Shown here: one piece after another, positions 33,434 through 42,030 of the stretch
Layout: each line of letters opens with the position of its first letter
Position numbering within the stretch: the stretch's first letter is position 1
Assembly (NCBI GenBank): GCA_023055425.1
Contig: JALGPY010000071.1
Location: 248,001 to 312,000 of the forward strand
DNA: 64,000 nt
From: Linanthus parryae
Lineage: Eukaryota > Streptophyta > Magnoliopsida > Ericales > Polemoniaceae
Direction: 5' to 3'
Program-made: the position numbers and the translations under genes
Notes under the pieces: generated by a model
What the model was told of the DNA's origin: nothing
The model's database searches: none
Seen by the model: only the letters and a program-made list of their open reading frames with translations

Positions 33434-35584
33434 ACTCAAAGATGCCTATTTGTGGGTTTTTGGAGGTTGTGCACACTGCCATGCATGGTACAAACACAAG
33501 GCAGGCACAAAGCCCTCAAATTGGGTACAGAATTGTGCTGGTGATGTAGTTAATGGGAAAGAACAATGTTTCCAACGGGTACGCGTTACCCAAACTGAGT
33601 TTGATTGACGTCTATGCATCTCATTTGTGCCACCACTCAACACATACTAGCACTATGTGACATTTTAAGACCAATTCTGATACCTACAACACACGGTCAC
33701 TTCTCACGACGTCAAGTCTCACAATGTCGATAGTCGGTTACACCCTTATCCCTCGGTGTTCAAGTCCCATGGTTGGGTGTGACCTCAAAACTCCCAGTCT
33801 TGTTAAAATGACCCAAATACAACATTAACTCAGAGTTGGCATGCTGGGGGCACATTTCATGGCTAAACTCTTACAATTATCGAGTTTTCATTCGATTTTT
33901 GCCCCTTTATGTCACTTAGAGGAGCAAAACTTGAAGCCATTTCAAAATAACTCCCAGCACTGTCCTTGGCATGTTTTCCAGGACACATGGTGACACCCCG
34001 AGTCATTCCATCGACGAAGAAACCAAAATAAGTGGCATTTTAAAGGGATATACATTTTAAAGTTTAAGATAGACCCCTCTCTAGGGTTTAGCAGTTAAGA
34101 AGGTGCATGCATTTTTTTAGAATGAGTTGTTAATACTCCATCAACTCAATACTCAAAGATGCCTATTTGTGGGTTTTTGGAGGTTGTGCACACTGCCATG
34201 CATGGTACAAACACAAGGCAGGCACAAAGCCCTCAAATTGGGTACAGAATTGTGCTGGTGATGTAGTTAATGGGAAAGAACAATGTTTCCAACGGGTACG
34301 CGTTACCCAAACTGAGTTTGATTGACGTCTATGCATCTCATTTGTGCCACCACTCAACACATACTAGCACTATGTGACATTTTAAGACCAATTCTGATAC
34401 CTACAACACACGGTCACTTCTCACGACGTCAAGTCTCACAATGTCGATAGTCGGTTACACCCTTATCCCTCGGTGTTCAAGTCCCATGGTTGGGTGTGAC
34501 CTCAAAACTCCCAGTCTTGTTAAAATGACCCAAATACAACATTAAATCAGAGTTGGCATGCTGGGGGCACATTTCATGGCTAAACTCGTACAATTATCGA
34601 GTTTTCATTCCATTTTTGCCCCTTTATGTCACTTAGAGGAGCAAAACTTGAATCCATTTCAAAATAACTCCCAGCACTGTCCTTGGCATGTTTTCCAGGA
34701 CACATGGTGACACCCCGAGTCATTCCATCGACGAAGAAACCAAAATAAGTGGCATTTTAAAGGGATATACATTTTAAAGTTTAAGATAGACCCCTCTCTA
34801 GGGTTTAGCAGTTAAGAAGGTGCATGCATTTTTTTAGAATGAGTTGTTAATACTCCATCAACTCAATACTCAAAGATGCCTATTTGTGGGTTTTTGGAGG
34901 TTGTGCACACTGCCATGCATGGTACAAACACAAGGCAGGCACAAAGCCCTCAAATTGGGTACAGAATTGTGCTGGTGATGTAGTTAATGGGAAAGAACAA
35001 TGTTTCCAACGGGTACGCGTTACCCAAACTGAGTTTGATTGACGTCTATGCATCTCATTTGTGCCACCACTCAACACATACTAGCACTATGTGACATTTT
35101 AAGACCAATTATGATACCTACAACACACGGTCACTTCTCACGACGTCAAGTCTCACAATGTCGATAGTCGGTTACACCCTTATCCCTCGGTGTTCAAGTC
35201 CCATGGTTGGGTGTGACCTCAAAACTCCCAGTCTTGTTAAAATGACCCAAATACAACATTAAATCAGAGTTGGCATGCTGGGGGCACATTTCATGGCTAA
35301 ACTCGTACAATTATCGAGTTTTCATTCGATTTTTGCCCCTTTATGTCACTTAGAGGAGCAAAACTTGAAGCCATTTCAAAATAACTCCCAGCACTGTCCT
35401 TGGCATGTTTTCCAGGACACATGGTGACACCCCGAGTCATTCCATCGACGAAGAAACCAAAATAAGTGGCATTTTAAAGGGATATACATTTTAAAGTTTA
35501 AGATTGACCCCTCTCTAGGGTTTAGCATTTAAGAAGGTTCATGCATTTTTTTAGAATGAGTTGCTAATACTCCATCAAATCAAT
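33434..35584. repeat. Tandem array, three units of 717 bp, between the divergent ULP genes
   Basis: Units 33434-34150, 34151-34867 and 34868-35584 start with ACTCAAAGATGCC and are almost identical; differences such as a C/A change near 33828/34545 are single bases. A start of a further unit (ACTCAAAGATGC) is at 35585-35596. The only open frame conserved in each unit is 65 codons on the - strand and has no recognisable domain, so I treat the array as noncoding. Confidence 0.95.
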
Positions 35585-35990
35585 ACTCAAAGATGCATTA
35601 GATTTTTTTTTTTTTTTTTTTTTTTTGCTTTACTTTTAAATATTTCATACTAAGTGCCAGAAATTTGGGGCACATTTTGAAATTTTTGAATTTCAGGAAC
35701 GAAAATAATAATTTGAAAATTTAAAAAAAGTGAGAGAGTGGTCCAATCAAATCAACCGCCTCAACTGCCACTCACAGCCCACCTTGCCTTTAATTTCGGA
35801 ACAGTTCCATTTGCAGAGTCCTTCAAGTAATTGACTCTGTGGTTGGCAGTTTCAATCAATTTTCTGAAACTGACGATTCTCTCTCTCTCTCTCTCTGTCT
35901 CTCTCTCCAGTTCGCAACTTTCCTCTTCATCTTCCCTATCTTCATCTTCTCCATCTTCATCTTTTCTCCTTCAATCAACATACAAAATCC
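35585..35990 (+). promoter_or_regulatory. Probable promoter and 5' UTR of the right ULP gene
   Basis: A poly-T run (about 35605-35627), then AT-rich sequence and a (CT)n microsatellite at about 35877-35909 followed by more CT-rich DNA up to the ATG at 35991. The CT-rich leader matches the leader of the left ULP gene in type and position. Confidence 0.45.
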
Positions 35991-38900
35991 ATGGCGAAGA
36001 AGAAGATTATTCGAGAAAGACGATCCAAACAACAAGATCTTGCCGGTAACAAGATCGATAGCAACACTAGCAACACGGAAAGACAACGGAGTTCACAGGA
36101 GGGAAAGACAACGGAGCCCACGGATGAAATTGGTCTGAAGAATTTTGGAGATGGTCTCGATGCAATTCCATTATCAAGGGTTGATTTTGAAATGGCGGAT
36201 GTTGAAGCAGACAAATTGAATAAATTGGCTGAGGCTGCTGCCTTAATTGAGAAGAGTACGAGTACAGAGGAAGAAGCCAGTACAGAGAAGAAGAAACTAA
36301 AGAAGAAAGAGAAAGCAAAGAAGGAAGAGCACGTTGAGGAAGTCCCTAGGAGATCGACCCGGAAACATCCAGCACCACCGAAGGCAGTGAAGAAACGAAC
36401 AAATCAGAAGGCTTCTAAGCGCAAGAATGAAGATGTAGAGGTGAAGCATACTCCTGGATTTGACCTATTCCTGTAAGTAATCATTTTTTTTTAAATGTCC
36501 TTCTTTTTTATCATGCTGTTTAATGAATTAATAACTCCTTCTTAAAATCAAATTACATCACAAATTTTTTCTACCTTCTCACTTTGTCCTAAATTAATCT
36601 TTGTTAATTGTCATGTTTCACAATGCACTGTTATCCCATGTAACTTAATTGTTAATTCTGTAATCTCTGAAATTTGCATTTGCTTCTGTGTTATTTGAAG
36701 GTTTTACTTAAGTTTTTCAACTGTTTACTTATGACAGTAACCATCAAAAATCTACAATGGGATATAGAGGGAAGGATATGCCTCCCAAACTGATAGCACA
36801 GCAGTATAGAGTATTTCTCAACTTACCTGAGGATGAACAAAAAAGGTACGATCAGAAAGCGACGGAAGTCTCGAGTGATGAGGAGATTGATCTAAGCCAA
36901 TACACTGTTCAGAAAAGAACAAATGATAATATCCAACCTGAGGCTGAAGAGCAACCGGAGGATGAGGAGGATGAGGAGGATGAGGAGGAGGAGGAGGAGG
37001 AGGATGAGGTCCAAGAGGAGGAACAGAATGACGATGACGAAGAATACAAACCCGTGGAGGATAAGAGCGATGATGATGAAGAAAATGAGGAGGATATGGA
37101 GGAGGATAGGGAGGAACAGAAGGAAGATGAGGTAAGTGACCAACCTGTGGAACAGAGGAGGGAAGATGATAGTGACGATGAAGCCCATCATGGCAATGCG
37201 ATGAATGCGTACATAAGATTCAAGTAAGTTTCTTCCCTAATCAATCATCTCGTAAAATTTTGTTTCAATTGTGAAGCCAATGTCTACTATTCTGCACCCT
37301 CGTTCTAAACTATTAAAGTCCTTTTCTAAACAATTAACTGTTCAAACAACATAATGCATGTTATTACTTTAAAGTCTAATGACTTTATTTGATTTTAAAT
37401 GTTTGAGGGTGTGTCTTATATGTTATGGATCTAGTACTTGGAATTGTAATTTAATTTTCTTTATTGTCTCATGATTGTTGTAGAAATGTTCAGACGCACA
37501 AGCTCAAGAAACAAGATCCTCGTTTGAAGATAACCGACGATGTCAAAAAGATGATAAACGATGAATGGAAAAGCCTGACAAAGTCCCAACAAGAACCCTA
37601 TATCACAGCTGCCACCGAAGAAAGAGAGAAGAGGAAATCAGCTGGCACATTGAAGAGAGGACCAACCGGTGAGAAGGCCAAGAAGAAGAAGAAATCGGCT
37701 GCAGCCAAGTTGAAGGGCAAATCAAAGAAGAAGCTGAAGAACCCGAGGCGGTTCCAAAGCTTTATGAGCCTGCCCTCTGTTATCGCTCTCTTCGAAGATA
37801 TGACAGATGAACAGCATTCATGGTTGACTGAAGTGGGGCTTGGAGGACTAAAGCACCTACAGATTTCAGAAACCCCCGAGATGTTCAACAAATTCCTCTA
37901 CAACTCATTTGACACCGAGGGGTCCTTGACGGCTCACGGCCGGACTGTGGATGTAACCCCGGAAGTTGTCGGCTGGCTCCTTGGAGTAAAATGCACCGGA
38001 ACAACTGAGTTTCCGGAGGTCCATCCAAAGGTTGTACAAGAAGTGGCACGCAAAATTGGCCTCGTCCAGGACAACACAAAGGTCGGTAAGTATGTTCCGT
38101 GGTTCTTGAAAAATAGGAACCTGTTCAATGATGAGTGGAAGCAGAGGGCTGTTTGTTTAATCTTGGGGGCCCTAGGGATGCCGATCGGGCGACAAGGAAT
38201 CCGGTCTGGGCTGGCCAAACTTGTTGTAGATTTGGAGCACCTGAAAAAGGTGAACTGGGCGGAATTGTGGCTTGATCATCTGGTGAAACAAAATGTGAAG
38301 GCCCAGACTGGGGAAACCTTGCGAGGAAATGGTTGCGTGCTGATTCTTGTGGTAATAATTTAGCATTTTGTCATTTGTTTTATGATTTCTGTTTAATATG
38401 TTAATAGCTCCTTCTTAAGTTCTAATGTTGTGAGTATATTTTGTAGCTTCTGTACTTGGAAAAGTTTTGCCCCAAATTTCAACAAAATCCCAAGGAATGC
38501 AAAGACAAGAATGCAAGTCCCAGGTTGAAATTCTGGAAGACATCTGATGTTTCTAAGAGATGGAAGTATGTGTGTATGAATGAAAATGTGAGTAACCTTT
38601 TACATAAAACTTACAAATATGTTTTTATCAATTAACAACCTTATCTTAAATGTTAAACTTTATACTTCTGTTGTTCTTTGTAGTTGAAGTTGAAGAAAAT
38701 GGATGAAGAGCCAACTACTGAGAAGGCTGTTGCACCAGCAATTCAATTAGTTCTCCCACCAGGGGACTATTTGAAGGATCTTTTGGGACAGCTGGCGCAG
38801 AATGCTGACCCGCAAACATTATTGGCCATGTTCGCGACTGCTAACAAGAGAAAGTCTGAGTTGGAGGAAGAGGAAGGAGGGGAAAAGAAGAAGGGAGGTG

Positions 38901-40596
38901 AAGAGGATAAACAAGAAGAACCTCCCAAGAAGAAGCAGAAGAAGAATCAGGATGAGGTTAGCTCTTCGATGGAGGTGGTCGAAGAAGTCAGATCTGACGA
39001 TGACGATGACGATGAGGTAAGTGTATTAACTGTTTTAACTTTAGACTTGATGTCTCTGTTTCCAATTCTAACATTTTGTTGATTTATTAGGAGGAGGCAT
39101 CCTTGGCTTCTTGGGTGGACCCAAGGAAAAACATTGATGGGTCTGTCCGGGGAAAGGCGCGGTGGATCATAAGGGGGTCGAATCGGGTGTCGCTTAAGAA
39201 GCAACAAAGCAATCCTGAGGAAATGACATGTCTGCCAGAGATGCCTAGCCTGGAAGATTGCTGGATCAACTTCTTTTTGTCTCACAAATATGAGCCTAAG
39301 TTCGATAGAAACCCTCGGGATCCCAAAATTCCACTAAGCTTGCGAGAGTAAGTGTTATTTACATTCAGATTTCCTAAATAAGCTGTACAAGACACAAATT
39401 TTGTTTTTACTTATGGTTTGATTTGTTATTATATCTGCAGTGAGTTGGTTATTAACATTGCTGATTATGAGAAGGTGACGAGGTATGCCGCGTGGCGCTT
39501 GAGGGATGGTAAATGGTTTGACAACGAAGTAAGTATTTCTTTTTGTTGATTTAACGTAGTTTCTTAACACATTCTCCCATCATCATCATAACACTTTTCT
39601 ATTCACTTTTTAAACAATTAGGTCATCGATGCATATTTGCAATTGCTTCATCTGAAAGAAAGAAGCCGACCATTTGGTGGAATCCCTCGCATTTGGTACC
39701 TCGGAACATATTATGCCGTAAGTTCATTCCCTTTTCATTGGATAAAAACTCAATTTAAAATTCTTCCACAAAATAGCATCATTAATTTTAATTCTTGTTC
39801 AGCCAACGAAGGGTAATCGATATTTCCAAGTGTCCGATAAATACGGAGGAACGTGGGACGAGATGGGCTACGTAAGATTTACGATTTCTATCAATGCAAT
39901 CTGCTTTATACATTCATATTTTGTTGAACTTATTTTATGTTGAATTGTTAATGAAATAGATTGCCCTGCCCATGAATGTACATCGAACCCACTGGTTCAT
40001 GATGGTCATTTCCTTTGTCGACAAGGAAATATACGTCTTGGACTCGCTTTCTGGACATGGGTATAATGAGAGGGATGTGGCTAGAAAAGTTAATCAAATT
40101 CACCAGGTGCTATCCTCCTATCCAGAGTACCATGATGACATCACAAAGTGGGATGTGTGGTACATGAATGACGACGTTCCCCAACAACCAAACGGGTAAA
40201 AATCTTATTCATTAACTCCACCCATTATTTTCTTAAACTCACTATCTTATACATCACAACTGCATTCTATTTTAATCTCTCAGGTGGGATTGTGGCCCTT
40301 TTGTATGCTTCTTCATGACCCACTTGAGGGACCTGATTCCTAATCCAAAGAAGAACTTCTCTATTCAAGTGAAGCATCTGAGAATCTGGATAGGCAATGA
40401 AATGGCTAGATCAGACTACAACATCCACAAGGCCAAGATGTTTGAAGAGTTACTGAGCTTCAAGTCTATTGATGAGAATAATCATGAGTTTGAAAGGATG
40501 TACAATTTCACTTCTTTTCCTACTGTTCCATTGGAATCCGGGGCGAAGACGAGGAGGTCGGCGCGAAAGTCGCCGGGGAAGAATGGAAAAAAATGA
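35991..40596 (+). CDS. Ulp1-type cysteine protease (C48) carried by the MULE, right gene, 1122 aa
   Basis: Eleven exons: 35991-36472, 36738-37223, 37484-38351, 38447-38587, 38684-39016, 39091-39347, 39441-39528, 39622-39717, 39803-39871, 39960-40195, 40284-40596. All are GT-AG and in phase (3369 nt). The domain order is as in the left paralog: basic/charged N-terminus (PRRSTRKHPAPP), acidic stretch (about 36950-37130), HMG-box-like helix (DEWKSLTKSQQEPYITAA), conserved domain (AHGRTVDVTPEVVGWLLGVK), then Ulp1 domain with His951 (THW), Asp968 (VLD) and Cys1022 (WDCG). A basic tail (KTRRSARKSPGKNGKK) ends it and could be a nuclear signal. It has one intron more than the paralog (39529-39621). 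No lesion is seen. Confidence 0.85.
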
Positions 40597-41054
40597 GTTT
40601 GTCTGTTATGTTGTTTGGGAATTTGTAATATGAACAATGTTTATGTCATGGGTTGTATGTTTGAGATTGTATGTTATGAACAATGTTTCCCAATGATGAT
40701 TAGGCAATGTTTGTTTGCTTATGATTTGATGACTTGTGTTGTTTTCTGAAAAATTGCTTGTGATTTTTTGTGAACACAAACTGTACATTTAAGGTGCATT
40801 TGGTGTTGGCCAACTACCCTCACCTACCAAAACTGAATTAATAAATGCACTACTACGTTATTAGGTACCAATTCTAAATTGTTAAGTACTCTATCTTAAA
40901 GTTAGATACCTGCATTTATATCAGCCAACCTACCCACTGCCCGCTTTTAATACAATCTCCAACCACACTCAACTAACTCTTTATTATTTCTCTTCACTCT
41001 CAGATCTCATCTGTTCTCCTTCTCTTTCACCCTTCTCTTCTTTCTCTCTAAGAA
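40597..41054. other. Spacer between right ULP gene and GRF gene
   Basis: AT-rich 3' region of the ULP gene, then one 18-nt motif TTAA-N8-TCTTAA at 40882-40899. A CT-rich leader (about 40985-41050) before the ATG at 41055 probably is the 5' UTR of the GRF gene. Confidence 0.5.
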
Positions 41055-41444
41055 ATGTCTCAACATAGTGTAAGCTCTTCACCCTCACCAAGCAATCCAC
41101 CTTCATATTCAAGAGGAGATTCATCCCGGAGGTCAGGGTGTAGGCCTGGGCAGTGTTTCTGTGGCCGTTACCCGGTAAGTCGTACCGCACATACGCCCGG
41201 AAATGACGGACGCGTGTTTTGGAATTGTGCCAAGCCTAGAGGTCAACAATGCAACTATTTCTACTGGGAAGATGAATTTCCCAGTCCTTGCTGTGCTCCA
41301 GATCTCCAACAACTTCAGGAGGAGGTAACAACGTTGAGTAGGAGAGTCGTAGGGGCCGAGAATGCTTCCAAAGCCCAATCTTTTCATGTGAAACTGCTGT
41401 ATGTTGTGATTTTTGTCATTCTCATCGTTTTAATTTCAAAGTAA
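41055..41444 (+). CDS. Small GRF-type zinc-finger protein with C-terminal membrane segment
   Basis: 129 aa, one exon. A Ser/Pro-rich N-terminus precedes a GRF zinc finger (C34-x-C36-G, then GRVFWNCAKP, C and YFYWEDE), found in several nucleic-acid enzymes and in many small plant proteins of unknown role. A short coiled-coil-like segment (LQQLQEEVTTLSRRV) is followed by a hydrophobic stretch (LLYVVIFVILIVLI) that should span a membrane. It lies in the MULE, in the same direction as the right ULP gene. Whether it helps transposition or is a captured passenger cannot be told. Confidence 0.75.
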   Translation: MSQHSVSSSPSPSNPPSYSRGDSSRRSGCRPGQCFCGRYPVSRTAHTPGNDGRVFWNCAKPRGQQCNYFYWEDEFPSPCCAPDLQQLQEEVTTLSRRVVGAENASKAQSFHVKLLYVVIFVILIVLISK

Positions 41445-41640
41445 GATAGTTTGCTTCTCTATTCTGTTGTGTTCAGTTAAGTGTGAGACTCGAAGGGGCC
41501 GAGAATGCTTCAAAAGCCCACTATTTTCGTGTGAAACTGTTGTATGTTGTGATTTTTGTCATTTTCAACATTTTAATTTCAATGTATGATAGTTTATCCG
41601 GTATTTAATTCTAATTCTGCTGTGATTAGTTAAGGATTAA
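41342..41640 (+). repeat. Direct duplication of the 3' end of the GRF gene
   Basis: 41342-41484 and about 41485-41640 share GGGGCCGAGAATGCTTC, TGTATGTTGTGATTTTTGTC and following sequence, offset 143 bp. The second copy lies after the stop and repeats the part encoding the coiled coil and membrane segment. Confidence 0.88.
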
Positions 41641-41938
41641 AGTTTTGTTAACAATGATATCTCAGCTTTTATCTTAAATGAAAGTGTTAATATCTTAACT
41701 GATAAACTTACTAACTAAAGATTAATCAATGATATCCTCATGCAATCTTATTCAGCTTAGTTCATTCTATAGTGTTAACAATGCTATCTAGGTTAAAAAG
41801 GAATCTTCCTGGGACCACTTTTTTTGTCCCGTAGCTGGCCTCTGGGACCACTTATTTCGTCCGGTAGCTGGCATTTTCGTAATAACCGGCTAGTACCGGC
41901 TTAGCCGGTTACCTTTGGGACGCACCAAAGTTTTTTCC
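41641..41938. other. Right terminal region of the MULE
   Basis: A pair of short direct repeats (GGGACCACTT...GTAGCTGGC) lies at about 41812-41870, a hairpin AACCGGCTA...TAGCCGGTT at 41884-41910, and the 22-bp terminal repeat at 41917-41938. The inverted sequence shares GTGGTCCC and GGACAAAA blocks with the left end (about 23780-23815), so the terminal repeats were probably once longer. Confidence 0.65.
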
Positions 41939-41947
41939 GGTAGTAAC

Positions 41948-42030
41948 ATGAGGTTCTCCATAATCTCTACCAAGAACGCTAATGAAAAGGTTCCAAAGAA
42001 AGCTACTGACTAAGGGTTTTATATAATAAT
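41948..42030 (-). pseudogene. 5' end and TATA region of the F-box gene split by the MULE
   Basis: On the - strand an ATG at 41961-41959 opens a frame that reads MENL up to the MULE border and continues in phase at 23727. A TATA-like ATTATATAA lies at about 42019-42028, some 60 bases upstream. This is the promoter-proximal part of the gene whose body is at 22623-23727. Confidence 0.75.

Larger units (their letters stand above)
23728..41938. mobile_element. Giant Mutator-like element (MULE) carrying transposase, two ULP genes and a GRF gene
   Basis: It is flanked by the 9-bp direct repeat GGTAGTAAC (23719-23727 and 41939-41947), the duplication length of Mutator elements. Ends are GG...CTATGGTGCGTCCC on the left and, inverted, GG...CTTTGGTGCGTCCC on the right; identity beyond the first 22 bp is patchy. 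Total 18,211 bp. Contents left to right: transposase (-), ULP-like protease (-), tandem array, ULP-like protease (+), GRF zinc-finger gene (+). A second copy begins at 57283. MULEs carrying Ulp1-like genes are known in plants (Kaonashi type); this arrangement of two head-to-head copies plus a GRF gene I do not know from the literature. Confidence 0.92.

Noticed and set aside
33446..33643. 65-codon frame repeated in each 717-bp unit
   Set aside because: No domain and no start context; its repetition follows from the tandem array.
33434..35584. CRISPR-like array
   Set aside because: Units are 717 bp and fully repeated without unique spacers; this is eukaryotic tandem repeat DNA.
36892..37191. 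Hydrophobic frame on the - strand resembling a membrane protein
   Set aside because: Antisense to the acidic Glu/Asp-rich exon of the right ULP gene; antisense of GAG/GAT codons gives Leu/Ile runs.
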